From JBEBSD01 sp040394475 (GTDB taxonomy: Bacteria; Bacteroidota; Bacteroidia; Cytophagales; Spirosomataceae): a stretch of DNA of 62,370 nt. The position numbers and the translations under genes are program-made. The stretch covers positions 1 to 62,370 of the forward strand of contig JBEBSD010000034.1 of NCBI GenBank assembly GCA_040394475.1. The letters run 5' to 3'. Position 1 is the stretch's first letter. The number at the start of each line of letters is the position of its first letter. Positions 53,903 to 62,370 of this stretch are shown one piece after another. The notes beneath the pieces were generated by a model. It was given only the letters and a program-made list of their open reading frames with translations, ran no database searches and was not told the origin of the DNA.

Positions 53903-55570
53903 TTACTTGTCGTAGTCCGTATTTTGCGGATCAAAGTTGGTCCAGCCTGCTGTCCAGTCGGTTGTCCCGAATGCTCCGCGGAAGCTTTCTTTCGTAAAGA
54001 AGGCATCTGCAGCCTTCCCTTCCCAAACGGCATTATTCAGCAAGGGGGAAGCAGCCTGCGGCAGGAAGCCCGGTGTGGTCAGGTTAAAGTTGGCGCTGTT
54101 CAGTAAAAGGCTGGAGATATCTGCCAGAATTTCGTTTTTCCGGCTGGCGTCGTTAAAAAAGGCAACGGCCTGCTCGTTGGTGATTTCGGCCGCTCCCCGC
54201 ACGGGGGTAGTCATATTGGCCAGTACGATCCCCCTGAGATCCAGTCTGCCGTCTTCGGCATTTTTCCAGGTGCCCGTGGGCGTTCCGTCCAGGCGAAGTC
54301 CTTCCGGATAGCCTACAAACAACGAATTATAGATGCTGATTGCGGTATTCCGGCGGAGATGCATGGCCGATTGATACGGGCCGCTCCCTTCTTTGGTCAC
54401 ACTGCTGGGGACGCCGCTTCCGACAACAAAGTTACTCACGTTGGCAAATACAGGCTCTGTTAACGGAAAGCCGTCATTGGGGCCGGTGGCGGGTTCACCA
54501 GGGGAGAAATTATCCGACTCAAAACCGTTGGATCCCGATTGATCGGCATATTCCGGGTCGCGCAGGGAAAGGGCATACTGTACTTTTCCGGTAAAGCCCC
54601 AATCGGCATCCCAGTCGTCGTCAAACCCGCGAAGCGCTACCAGGTATTTGGCATTGACGGTTCCGCCGAACCATTCGAAAGAATCGTCTCCGGAGTAAGA
54701 TACCTGCACATGCTCAATGGTCGTGCCGCTGCCGACCCCGTAGAGGGTAAGGCCGTTGATTTCACTATTGGACGTACTGCTCAGTGCAATTCCCGGGAAT
54801 TCAATCCGGACGTACTTCAGGGTGCCGGAGTTATCCGCTGCATCGGCATGGGTGCCGAGGGTTCCGCGGATACCTCCTTCCGGGCCAAAGGAAGCCGGGC
54901 GGTTATGAGGCGCCTTGCCAATCAGGACCACACCGCCCCAGTCGCCGTACGAACGTTGGCCGGCCGGCTTGGAGGAGGTGAAAACAATCGGTTCGGTTAC
55001 GGTACCGGCGGCTTCGATCCTGGCGCCGGCCTCAATGATCAGGCTTCCTCCCTGCGACTGGCCGGTAGGATCCTGGTCAGGAGTAGCTCCTTTGATAATG
55101 GTTCCGGGATCGATGGTCAGGGTGGCTCCGCTGGTTACGTAAACAAATCCTTTCAGTAAATAGATATTGTCGCTGGTCCAGCGGGTATTGCTGGTGATTT
55201 CGCCCTGGACTTCCGTTACCGGGCGGTTGCTCAGGCTGAAACTGCCGGAGCTTTGTACGGTAACACCTCCTGTTGATACCGAGATAGGCCCGTTGGTAGC
55301 TCCTGCAGGCACTACAACCACCAATTGAGAAGGGGCGGCACTTTTGACTTCGGCAGGTACCCCGTTAAACTGGACAGTGTTATTGGAAGGCGTAGCGTCG
55401 AATTCAGTCCCGGTAATCGTAACCTCCGCTCCTACGGGAGCTGCGCTGGGTGCAAAAGATGTAATCGAAAGAACGGGCGTGGGCTCCTCATTGTTTTTAC
55501 AGGAAGCCACGGCAAGCCATAATCCTAATAAGGAAAAGAAAATAAACCGGCTTTGGTTGTTAACAAGCAT
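53903..55570 (-). CDS. IPT/TIG-domain surface lipoprotein
   Basis: The protein has 555 residues with a lipobox ending at Cys24 (LLGLWLAVASCKNN). An IPT/TIG domain (~33-115) has ITSFAPSAAPVGAEVTITGT and VVVVPAGATNGPISV. A long right-handed-helix-like region (~125-400) follows, with TIDPGTIIKG, GGSLIIEAGARIEAAGTV and YVRIEFPGIALSS, as in repeat proteins that follow TonB receptors in Bacteroidota. It is 45 bp after the TonB receptor gene. It likely forms the surface part of an uptake system. The ligand is unknown. Confidence 0.85.
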   Translation of the reverse strand: MLVNNQSRFIFFSLLGLWLAVASCKNNEEPTPVLSITSFAPSAAPVGAEVTITGTEFDATPSNNTVQFNGVPAEVKSAAPSQLVVVVPAGATNGPISVSTGGVTVQSSGSFSLSNRPVTEVQGEITSNTRWTSDNIYLLKGFVYVTSGATLTIDPGTIIKGATPDQDPTGQSQGGSLIIEAGARIEAAGTVTEPIVFTSSKPAGQRSYGDWGGVVLIGKAPHNRPASFGPEGGIRGTLGTHADAADNSGTLKYVRIEFPGIALSSTSNSEINGLTLYGVGSGTTIEHVQVSYSGDDSFEWFGGTVNAKYLVALRGFDDDWDADWGFTGKVQYALSLRDPEYADQSGSNGFESDNFSPGEPATGPNDGFPLTEPVFANVSNFVVGSGVPSSVTKEGSGPYQSAMHLRRNTAISIYNSLFVGYPEGLRLDGTPTGTWKNAEDGRLDLRGIVLANMTTPVRGAAEITNEQAVAFFNDASRKNEILADISSLLLNSANFNLTTPGFLPQAASPLLNNAVWEGKAADAFFTKESFRGAFGTTDWTAGWTNFDPQNTDYDK

Positions 55571-55615
55571 ATTAATTGAGATTTGGTGATTGAATAAAGA
55601 GTGATCAGATGGCGA

Positions 55616-58489
55616 TCATGGAATTATAGTCTTTCTCCCCGGGCGGAACACCACGGAAAGGGTGTAATAGCTGCCTCTTTTAAATGTCCGGATATCCTGA
55701 TCGGCAGTAGCGGTTTGAGACGTGACGTCACGGCCTATCCTGCCGTCGCCGTTAAAATCCTGCGCAAAGCGCACAGGCTGGTTCAGAAGATCCTGGATGC
55801 CGGCCCTTATTTCGAAGGATTTCCCGACGGGCCGGCCGATCGTCAGGTCAATAACATGCCGGGGCATTTCGTACACGGTGGGGTTGTCCATGTTCCCTAC
55901 CGCAAAAATCCGCTGGCCGAAGACATTGTACAGGACATTCCATTGCCATCCTGAAGAACCGGCATAGTACACGCCGGCGTTGACCAGAAAAGGAGACTGG
56001 TTGGCCATGGGGCGTTGGCTGTCGGTAATTCCGGTCAGGTCATAGTGCTGGATGGCGCCGCTGAGGTCGGGGCCGGTCACGGTTTGTCCGAGCTTGATCG
56101 TGCTTTTGATCAGAGACGCGTTTCCGATCAGGGTAAGGTTGCGGAGAAACGGGTTCAGGGATTCGGTGAAACCTTTCCGGAGTTCCAGTTCTACCCCGTA
56201 GCTGGTGGCAGACCGCGCGTTTACAAAGGTGTAGGCCAGGCCGTTCCCGGTAGGCAGCAGAAAGGACTCGATCGGGTTATTGAAGTACTTGTAAAATGCC
56301 GTAACCGAGATGAGTTCGGACGCGGTGGGGTATAGTTCCCATTTCGCATCCATATTCTGGATTTTGGCAGTGTTCAGGGAGGTGTTTCCCCGGATATCCG
56401 CCAGTAAATTGAAGTCGAAATAGCTGAAAGGAGCCATTTCCCGGAATTCCGCACGATTGAGCGTAGAAGAATAGGCCAGGCGCAGGTTCTGGCGTTCGTT
56501 GAGCTTGTAGGTGAAATTGAGCGAGGGCAACGGAATAAAAAGGATGTTGTTGACGAGTTCCTTTTTGACATTGACCACCATCGAGTTGAGAATCTGATTG
56601 TTGTATTCGCCCCGGAACCCGAGGGTCAGTACGGAGCGTTTGCCGAGGTGCACATCGCCGCTCACATACGCCGCCAGGTAATTGTTGATCCCCTGGTAAG
56701 AATCCAGGTCGCGGGTACCGTCCTTCATCGTGAGGCCCCCCTGCTGACCGGTCACATTTTCCGTTGTAAAGATATCCCCGATGTTTTTTTGAAGAATGGC
56801 AGAGGCGTTGCCAATGTTGTGGTAGCCGTAAAAACGTGCGGAATAGTCGCGATCTTTCCGTTCTCCGTAGAGGCCGAACCGTATCCGGTCCGGTTCCCTG
56901 TCTTCCGGGTTTCCGAACGTATGCTCGCCATTGGCGGCAAGGGTGAAGCCGGTTTCCCCGAGTTTGGAATAAAACCGGCCCAGGTCGACCGGGTTGGGGT
57001 CAGTGGGGGCAGCTACCTGGAAAGGGTTGGACTCACTGTTCCCGCTCACCCGCTGGAAACGGATCCGCTTCCAGTCGGGTTCCCAGCGACCGGTGTAATT
57101 GAAGCCGGTGATCCAGCTCACTTTGGTCAGTTCGCCCAGACGGTGGTCTCCCGATACCTGCGTGGTGAGAATACTCCGGTTTTCGAACCGCTGGGAGTAG
57201 CTGCGCACATCATACCCGTCGATTACACGCTGCCCTTCCCTGGCAACGGTTTCGGTATTTCCGAGTTGGTTGAAAAGCGTCTTCCATTCCAGGGTAAAGG
57301 CCGGAGACAGCCGGGCAGTCCAGTTATGCAGGATGCCGATACGTGAATTGCGCGCGTAACTGGCGTCCCGGTATTTCTCAAAAGTGTCATTGGCCTTCAA
57401 CCCGTTTTGATAGAGGGTGAAGTCAATGTCGGCATATTGATGGGTAAGGGAGTAACTGATATTGGTCAGGTTGCTGATGGCTGCACCGCGCACATCGAAC
57501 CGGCGGCCGATGTTCAGTGAAAAACGCAGATCGGGGGATACGGAAAGATTGGTCAATCCCCAGGTATTCGGCAGCAAACGGGCATAGCCGGCCCTTTCGG
57601 CGTTGCCGAGCTGGTTAAAGGTGGCGGAACGGGCAGGGAAGCTTTCCGGCAGCAGCTGATCTTTCGACCAGAGTCCCAACCAGTTGGCCCCGGGACGGCT
57701 GTGGGTCCGGGTGTTTTGAAAAGTGGTATGCGCCCGGTAGCCCAGGGTCGCAGAAGCTTCCGTGAAATTCTGATCGGGCCTGCGCTTGGTATAAATCTTG
57801 ATGACCCCGCCCGCAAAGTCGCCCGGGGCTTCGGCCGAGCCGGACTTATAGACAATCATCCGGTCTACGATATTACTCGGAACCAGATCGAAGGAAAAGG
57901 AGCGGGTGTCGACCTCTGTGGAGGGAGTGATAACGTCATTGATCAGCACGGCGTTGTAGCGGGAACCCAGGCCCCGGATCATCACAAACCGGTTGTCGAT
58001 CAGGCTGACACCGGGAACCCTGCGGATGGCGGCGGCGGCATCGCGATCCTGGGATTTCTGGATTTGCTGGGAAGAAATCCCTACGGCGATCGGCTTGAGC
58101 TGGCGGGTTTCGCTGATAACGGCTATTTCGGTATTGGTTGCCCGGGCGCCGCGGATCACGACTTCCTGGAGAGCGGTCTTCTCATCGTCCAGTTCGGTCT
58201 CAATTACCGTCGTATTCCCGGATTCTACCCTGACCTCGGAAATTTCTTTGGTACGGTACGATACCATCGAAATGATGAGCTTGTGGCTGCCTGCAGGAAC
58301 GTTGTTAAGCTGAAATTGTCCGTCAATGTCCGCCGAAGCCCCTAACTGGGTGCCCTCAATTAAGATGGTGGCCCCGATGAGGGCCTCTTTGGTTGCGGCA
58401 TCTTTGACGGATCCGCGGATGGTGCCTGGGTTTGCGAGTGTGGTCAGGCTGCCCAGAAGGAAGAGCGTGGTAAATAATTGGGTCATCAT
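55616..58489 (-). CDS. TonB-dependent receptor (non-SusC)
   Basis: This 957-residue outer-membrane receptor has a signal peptide (MMTQLFTTLFLLGSLTTLA). A carboxypeptidase-like domain follows (TIRGSVKDAATKEALIGATI, ~23-110), then plug (GVSLIDNRFVMIRGLGSRYN) and barrel with a C-terminal TonB-receptor ending. It lacks the SusC linker and plug signature and has no SusD partner. Its partner is the IPT/TIG lipoprotein. A start at 58486 is also possible. A 41-bp dyad overlaps its promoter. Confidence 0.94.
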   Translation of the reverse strand: MMTQLFTTLFLLGSLTTLANPGTIRGSVKDAATKEALIGATILIEGTQLGASADIDGQFQLNNVPAGSHKLIISMVSYRTKEISEVRVESGNTTVIETELDDEKTALQEVVIRGARATNTEIAVISETRQLKPIAVGISSQQIQKSQDRDAAAAIRRVPGVSLIDNRFVMIRGLGSRYNAVLINDVITPSTEVDTRSFSFDLVPSNIVDRMIVYKSGSAEAPGDFAGGVIKIYTKRRPDQNFTEASATLGYRAHTTFQNTRTHSRPGANWLGLWSKDQLLPESFPARSATFNQLGNAERAGYARLLPNTWGLTNLSVSPDLRFSLNIGRRFDVRGAAISNLTNISYSLTHQYADIDFTLYQNGLKANDTFEKYRDASYARNSRIGILHNWTARLSPAFTLEWKTLFNQLGNTETVAREGQRVIDGYDVRSYSQRFENRSILTTQVSGDHRLGELTKVSWITGFNYTGRWEPDWKRIRFQRVSGNSESNPFQVAAPTDPNPVDLGRFYSKLGETGFTLAANGEHTFGNPEDREPDRIRFGLYGERKDRDYSARFYGYHNIGNASAILQKNIGDIFTTENVTGQQGGLTMKDGTRDLDSYQGINNYLAAYVSGDVHLGKRSVLTLGFRGEYNNQILNSMVVNVKKELVNNILFIPLPSLNFTYKLNERQNLRLAYSSTLNRAEFREMAPFSYFDFNLLADIRGNTSLNTAKIQNMDAKWELYPTASELISVTAFYKYFNNPIESFLLPTGNGLAYTFVNARSATSYGVELELRKGFTESLNPFLRNLTLIGNASLIKSTIKLGQTVTGPDLSGAIQHYDLTGITDSQRPMANQSPFLVNAGVYYAGSSGWQWNVLYNVFGQRIFAVGNMDNPTVYEMPRHVIDLTIGRPVGKSFEIRAGIQDLLNQPVRFAQDFNGDGRIGRDVTSQTATADQDIRTFKRGSYYTLSVVFRPGRKTIIP

Positions 58490-58492
58490 GAT

Positions 58493-58533
58493 CTTTTGGT
58501 GTCAGAAACGATATTCTTTTCTGACACCAAAAG
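58493..58533. promoter_or_regulatory. 41-bp dyad over the promoter of the TonB receptor, probable operator
   Basis: CTTTTGGTGTCAGAAA (58493-58508) and TTTCTGACACCAAAAG (58518-58533) are perfect 16-bp inverted repeats with a 9-bp spacer. The outer arm overlaps the -7 box TACTTTTG, and the inner arm ends 3 bp before the ATG. A transcript from that box would start inside the dyad, so DNA binding by a dimeric regulator is more likely than an RNA hairpin. Confidence 0.6.
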
Positions 58534-58535
58534 TA
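58528..58535 (-). promoter_or_regulatory. -7 box of the TonB receptor operon
   Basis: TACTTTTG on the minus strand matches TAnnTTTG; a TTG lies 17 bp upstream. The expected start of transcription is ~58522, about 33 nt before the start codon. Confidence 0.5.
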
Positions 58536-58608
58536 GGGGAGCAATATTACCGCAACGTTACGCGAAGATTATGGTTTCCGGAGGTGCGGTCCGGAGCCTC
58601 TCAGGCGG

Positions 58609-61464
58609 TTATAGTTTCATTTTCAGGAAACTTGCCGTATAGTTATCCTTCCGGGTTACCATGTCTTCAGGAGTGCCTTCAAACGTAATATAGCCGCCGC
58701 TATCCCCTCCCTCAGGCCCGAGATCAATGATCCAGTCGGCACATTTAATGACATCCAGGTTGTGTTCAATGATAATTACCGAATCGCCCTGATCTACCAG
58801 CGCATTAATAGACTGAAGAAGCTTCCGGATATCGTGGAAATGCAAGCCGGTGGTGGGTTCGTCAAATATAAAAAGGGTTTTTCCCCGGTGGGAATTCCCT
58901 TTTCCAAGGAAAGAAGCTAATTTGACACGCTGGGCCTCCCCGCCGGAAAGGGTGTTTGACGATTGCCCGAGACGGATATACCCTAATCCGACATCCTGGA
59001 GGGGGGTTAATTTATCCGCGAGTTTTTTGTCGGCAGACCTGAAATAAGCAATGGCATCGTCGACGGTCATGTCCAGGATCTGGGTAATGTCCCGGTCGTG
59101 GTATTTTACATCGAGGATTTCCTGTTTAAACCGTTTGCCTCCGCAGCCTTCACAGGTCAGGTAAATATCTGCCATAAACTGCATTTCTATTTTTACCTGT
59201 CCTTCTCCCTGGCATACTTCGCACCGGCCGCCTTCGACATTGAACGAGAAATGGCTGGGTTTGTAGCCCCTGGACTTTGAAAGGGCCTGCTCGGACATCA
59301 CCTGCCGCAGGTAATCGTATGCTTTGATATACGTAACCGGGTTCGACCGGGATGATTTACCGATCGGGTTCTGGTCGACCATTTCAATGGCTTCCACCTG
59401 GTTAAGACCTCCCCCTAGTTCCGAAAATTTACCGATATCATCGCTGTATTCTCCTTTCGCCCGCATCAGGGCAGGGTACAATACCTTCCGGATCAGGGTC
59501 GATTTTCCCGAACCGCTTACTCCCGTCACGACTGTCAGCACGTTAAGCGGGAAGCGCACATCCACGGCTTTCAGGTTGTTTTCCCGGACCCCCTTCAGTT
59601 CGATAAAATGCCGGGGCGCCCGCCGGAATCCGGGTAGTTCAATTTCGTCTTTTCCAAGCAGGTAGTTGAGCGTATGACTCGTAGTCGCTGCGGTCTGAAG
59701 CGGAACACTCCCGGAAGCTTCCCACGCTTTGATGGTTTCCCAGTTTCCCTGAAATACGAGATGCCCGCCGGCTGTTCCGGCTTCGGGACCAATATCGATG
59801 ATCTGATCGGCAGCCCGCATGACTTCTTCCTCATGCTCGACGACGATAACCGTGTTGCCCAGGTCCCGCAGCGATTCCAGCACGCCGATAAGCTGCCGGG
59901 TATCCCGCGGATGCAGACCGATACTGGGTTCGTCCAGGATATACATGGAGCCTACCAGTGCACTCCCCAGGGAGGTGGCCAGCTTAATCCGTTGAAATTC
60001 CCCTCCTGAGAGGGAATTGGTAAGACGGTTAAGCGTGAGGTATCCCAGGCCTACCTGTTCCATATACTGCAGGCGTTTCTGTATTTCCGTCAGAATCCGT
60101 TTGCCTACCTGCAGTTGGTAAGGAGGCAATTCAAGCTCCCGGAAGAAACGGGAGGTTTCGGTGACGGGCATCAATACCAGGTCCGTAATGGAATGCCCGT
60201 TTATTTTTACATAGGAAGCATCCTTGCGCAGCCGGGAGCCGCGGCAATCCGGACAGACCGTCCGGCCCCGGTACCGCGAAAGCATTACCCGGTACTGGAT
60301 TTTGTAGGTTTGCTTCTCCAGGTCGTCGAAAAAGTCATTCAGACCGGAAAAGTACTTGTTGCCCGTCCACAAGATCTCCGTTTCTCTTTCCGAAAGGTCT
60401 TTGTACGGACGATGGATAGGGAAGTCAAACCGGATGCCGTTACTTAGCAAAGGCTTGAGCCATTCGTTCATTTTGTCGGTCCGCCATGGTGCAATGGCGC
60501 CTTCGAAGACCGACAGGTTTTTGTCGGGAACGACCAGGTCGGGGTCAATCCCCAGCACTTTGCCAAAACCTTCGCAACGCTTGCAGGCGCCGTAGGGATT
60601 GTTAAAGCTGAAGAGGTTGACTCCCGGTTCTTCGAACTGGATGCCATCCAGCTCAAACCGGTCGGAAAAAGGGCGGCGTTCTCCTCCGTAAATTTCGACG
60701 TAACACAGGCCGTCGCCTTCAAAAAAAGCAGTTTGAACCGAATCCGACAGCCGGTATTGCGTTGCTTCATCGTCGTGCTTCACCACCAGGCGATCGATGA
60801 CAATACGTGCTTCCGCATCCGGGCGGATTTCTTCTTCCAGGAGTGTTTCTATCTCTTTCAGTTCACCGGAGAGGATCACCCGGTTATACCCTTTGGCAAG
60901 CAGGATGCCGAGTTCTTCTTTGATGCTACGCCCTTCGGTTACCAGGAGCGGCGCCAGTAACAGGATACGCGTTCCTTCGGGTTGGGAAAGAACGTAATCC
61001 ACAACGTCCGTAACCGTATCTTTCCGGACTTCCTGCCCCGAAACCGGAGAATAGGTAATACCGATACGGGAGAACAGGAGCTTGAGGTAATCATAGATCT
61101 CAGTGGAGGTGCCCACAGTGGACCGGGGGTTCCGGGTGTTGACCTTCTGTTCGATGGCAATTGCCGGTGAAATACCCCGGATGTATTCCACTTCCGGTTT
61201 TTCCATGCGTCCCAGGAACTGTCGTGCATAACTGCTCAGGCTTTCCACATACATGCGCTGCCCTTCCGCAAACAGCGTATCGAAGGCCAGGGAAGATTTT
61301 CCTGAACCGGACAGCCCTGTTACGACAATCAGTTTATTCCTGGGAATGGCAACATTGATGTTCTTGAGATTATTGACCCTGGCTCCTTTAATGAGGATGA
61401 ATTGCTTGGGATCCAGGTCATCAAAGGAAGGTTTCTTTGATTGGAGCTCCGGTTGTGCTATCAT
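58609..61464 (-). CDS. uvrA: Excinuclease ABC subunit A
   Basis: This 951-residue protein scans DNA for damage in nucleotide excision repair. Two ABC modules are present, with Walker A TGLSGSGKSSLAFD near the N-terminus and TGVSGSGKSTLI in the second half. Signatures are LSGGEFQRIKLATSLG and LSGGEAQRVKLASFLG. Zinc-finger CxxC pairs include CKRCEGFG, CPDCRGSR, CEVCQGEG and CEGCGGKR. Length and domain order are standard. It is transcribed away from rpmH. Confidence 0.98.
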   Translation of the reverse strand: MIAQPELQSKKPSFDDLDPKQFILIKGARVNNLKNINVAIPRNKLIVVTGLSGSGKSSLAFDTLFAEGQRMYVESLSSYARQFLGRMEKPEVEYIRGISPAIAIEQKVNTRNPRSTVGTSTEIYDYLKLLFSRIGITYSPVSGQEVRKDTVTDVVDYVLSQPEGTRILLLAPLLVTEGRSIKEELGILLAKGYNRVILSGELKEIETLLEEEIRPDAEARIVIDRLVVKHDDEATQYRLSDSVQTAFFEGDGLCYVEIYGGERRPFSDRFELDGIQFEEPGVNLFSFNNPYGACKRCEGFGKVLGIDPDLVVPDKNLSVFEGAIAPWRTDKMNEWLKPLLSNGIRFDFPIHRPYKDLSERETEILWTGNKYFSGLNDFFDDLEKQTYKIQYRVMLSRYRGRTVCPDCRGSRLRKDASYVKINGHSITDLVLMPVTETSRFFRELELPPYQLQVGKRILTEIQKRLQYMEQVGLGYLTLNRLTNSLSGGEFQRIKLATSLGSALVGSMYILDEPSIGLHPRDTRQLIGVLESLRDLGNTVIVVEHEEEVMRAADQIIDIGPEAGTAGGHLVFQGNWETIKAWEASGSVPLQTAATTSHTLNYLLGKDEIELPGFRRAPRHFIELKGVRENNLKAVDVRFPLNVLTVVTGVSGSGKSTLIRKVLYPALMRAKGEYSDDIGKFSELGGGLNQVEAIEMVDQNPIGKSSRSNPVTYIKAYDYLRQVMSEQALSKSRGYKPSHFSFNVEGGRCEVCQGEGQVKIEMQFMADIYLTCEGCGGKRFKQEILDVKYHDRDITQILDMTVDDAIAYFRSADKKLADKLTPLQDVGLGYIRLGQSSNTLSGGEAQRVKLASFLGKGNSHRGKTLFIFDEPTTGLHFHDIRKLLQSINALVDQGDSVIIIEHNLDVIKCADWIIDLGPEGGDSGGYITFEGTPEDMVTRKDNYTASFLKMKL

Positions 61465-61636
61465 GTAATGGTATCGGTTGTAAACGGGTTCAGTACCCTA
61501 TCTTAAGGTAAACCCAAAATCGGTCGTTTTAGTTTACGATCCCCGGGACGAATTTAAGTGACGGCGGCGCCCGACGGGTGCGATGCTCACTGACGGGACG
61601 GTTTTTACGAATTCTTCTTAAAAAATCAAACCCTTC

Positions 61637-61667
61637 TTGGGTTTATTAAAAGCATTTTATACCTTTG
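61637..61667 (+). promoter_or_regulatory. Promoter of rpmH-rnpA
   Basis: TTG (61637-61639) and TACCTTTG (61660-61667) are separated by 20 bp, a textbook Bacteroidota -33/-7 pair. The rpmH ATG is 56 bp downstream. A small AAACCC/GGGTTT hairpin overlaps the -33 box. Confidence 0.8.
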
Positions 61668-61722
61668 CAAGCCCAAATTGAAAATGCATTAAGGCTTTTA
61701 AGGATATAATTTTGATAATGAG

Positions 61723-61881
61723 ATGAAACGTACGTATCAACCTTCGAACCGCAAAAGAAGAAACAAGCATGGCTTTCGTGAGCGGATGGAAACTGCAAAT
61801 GGCCGCAGAGTATTGGCCTCACGTCGCAAGAAAGGGCGGTGGAAGTTGACTGTATCCGACGAAAAGCGTCATAAGCAGTAA
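61723..61881 (+). CDS. rpmH: 50S ribosomal protein L34
   Basis: This very basic 52-residue protein begins MKRTYQPSNRKRRNKHGFRE and contains ASRRKKGRWKLTVSDE, the L34 pattern. The start is the ATG at 61723. It is followed after 2 bp by rnpA, the conserved pairing. It is part of the large ribosomal subunit. Confidence 0.97.
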   Translation: MKRTYQPSNRKRRNKHGFRERMETANGRRVLASRRKKGRWKLTVSDEKRHKQ

Positions 61882-61883
61882 GA

Positions 61884-62273
61884 TTGAAGCAAACTTTCGA
61901 CAAATCCGAACGGCTTTGCAGCCGCCGGGTGATGGACAAACTTTTTACGAGAGGTAGTACGGAGGCCAAAACGTTCTACCTCTTTCCATTTCGTGTGCTT
62001 TATCTGACCGATGAAGCCTTTACTTCCCCCCTTCCGCAGGTACTTTTCTCGGTTTCCAAGCGAAATTTCAAACATGCAGCCGGCCGGAACCTGATCCGTC
62101 GTCGCTGCAAGGAAGCGTACCGTCGGAATAAGCCTGATTTTACGCACTTATCACCTCAGAAACGTCCTGCATACCTCGCTTTTTTATATCTTGCAAAAGA
62201 AAAGTTGGAATATCACGTTATTGAAGCAGCACTTCAGCAACTCTTCCGGCGTTTGGAGAATCGGAAATCCTGA
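61884..62273 (+). CDS. rnpA: Ribonuclease P protein component
   Basis: This 129-residue basic protein assists the RNase P RNA in 5' maturation of tRNA. The RNR signature is visible as NFKHAAGRNLIRRRCKEAYR. The start is the TTG at 61884, 2 bp after the rpmH stop; no ATG is available before the conserved FDKSERLCSRRVMDKLF segment, so TTG use is well supported. The usual following genes lie outside the window. Confidence 0.96.
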   Translation: MKQTFDKSERLCSRRVMDKLFTRGSTEAKTFYLFPFRVLYLTDEAFTSPLPQVLFSVSKRNFKHAAGRNLIRRRCKEAYRRNKPDFTHLSPQKRPAYLAFLYLAKEKLEYHVIEAALQQLFRRLENRKS

Positions 62274-62287
62274 GGGGGTGGTAAATG

Positions 62288-62370
62288 TGGTCTGTGAAGA
62301 CACAGACCACGGTGATGTGAAGACACAGACCACGGTGATGTGAAGACACAGACCACGGTGATGTGAAGAC
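62288..62370. repeat. 23-bp tandem repeat with hairpin, running off the window
   Basis: A first unit (62288-62310) contains the hairpin TGGTCTGTG-aaga-CACAGACCA. Two exact copies of a 23-bp unit (starting GGTGATGTGAAGACACAGAC) follow at 62311-62333 and 62334-62356, and a partial one at 62357-62370. The hairpin may also end the rpmH-rnpA transcript. Confidence 0.85.

Noticed and set aside
58490..58608. Dyad at 58493-58533 as the uvrA terminator
   Set aside because: It lies next to the TonB receptor start and overlaps its -7 box, with no T-run after the stem on the minus strand; still possible as a secondary role.
61465..62370. Replication origin near rpmH-rnpA
   Set aside because: In many bacteria oriC is near these genes, but I see no DnaA-box cluster, no dnaA or gyrB, and Bacteroidota often break this link.

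Overview
The window reads as chromosomal DNA of a Bacteroidota bacterium, most likely order Cytophagales (Spirosomataceae-like). Reasons: two SusC/SusD pairs, an ECF sigma/FecR/STN-SusC signalling set, four sulfatases, 7TM-DISM/LytTR signalling, a DUF6702 protein, a glycosylasparaginase, TTG/GTG starts without Shine-Dalgarno dependence, and several -7 boxes of the Bacteroidota form TAnnTTTG. The taxon is an inference; no rRNA is present.

Layout. 1-420: 3' part of a REP-associated (Y1-type) transposase whose linker is an in-frame tandem repeat, followed by two small hairpins. 500-8342: aldo/keto reductase, then a DeoR regulator divergent from a tight operon of polyol-type MFS permease, D-2-hydroxyacid dehydrogenase, two different FGGY kinases and a histidine phosphatase. 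8346-8594: repeat island. 8769-17678: two glycerophosphodiester phosphodiesterases flanking a SusC/SusD pair and a serine hydrolase. 17788-21681: PH-domain membrane protein, then DoxX/VOC and DoxX/pirin pairs with a divergent HxlR regulator, a possible electrophile- or quinone-stress group; a second repeat island lies between them. 21869-23110: lone fabF.

23141-36059 is a minus-strand sulfatase locus: ECF sigma, FecR, SusC with STN domain, SusD, four sulfatases and a frameshifted Tat-signal gene remnant. It has no glycoside hydrolase or lyase. A third repeat island sits inside it, and the SusC leader carries a plus-strand terminator with no plus-strand gene, a hint of an antisense RNA. 36407-41542: OmpA-family and lipoprotein pair, divergent from a 7TM histidine kinase/LytTR regulator pair. 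41548-49046: glycosylasparaginase, dicarboxylate symporter, orphan ABC ATPase, FAS1 lipoprotein, alpha/beta hydrolase, BadF-type kinase, cytochrome b5-like protein and a small lipoprotein. 49106-53544: lon, DUF6702 and rseP, an envelope/proteostasis cluster. 53903-58489: TonB-dependent receptor plus IPT/TIG lipoprotein under a promoter overlapped by a 41-bp dyad. 58609-62273: uvrA, rpmH, rnpA; the window ends inside a 23-bp tandem repeat.

The best leads are the polyol-type operon, its possible link to the phosphodiesterase/SusCD group, the candidate antisense RNA at the sulfatase locus, the operator dyad before the TonB receptor, and three intergenic islands built from unrelated repeats that all have a 7-bp period.
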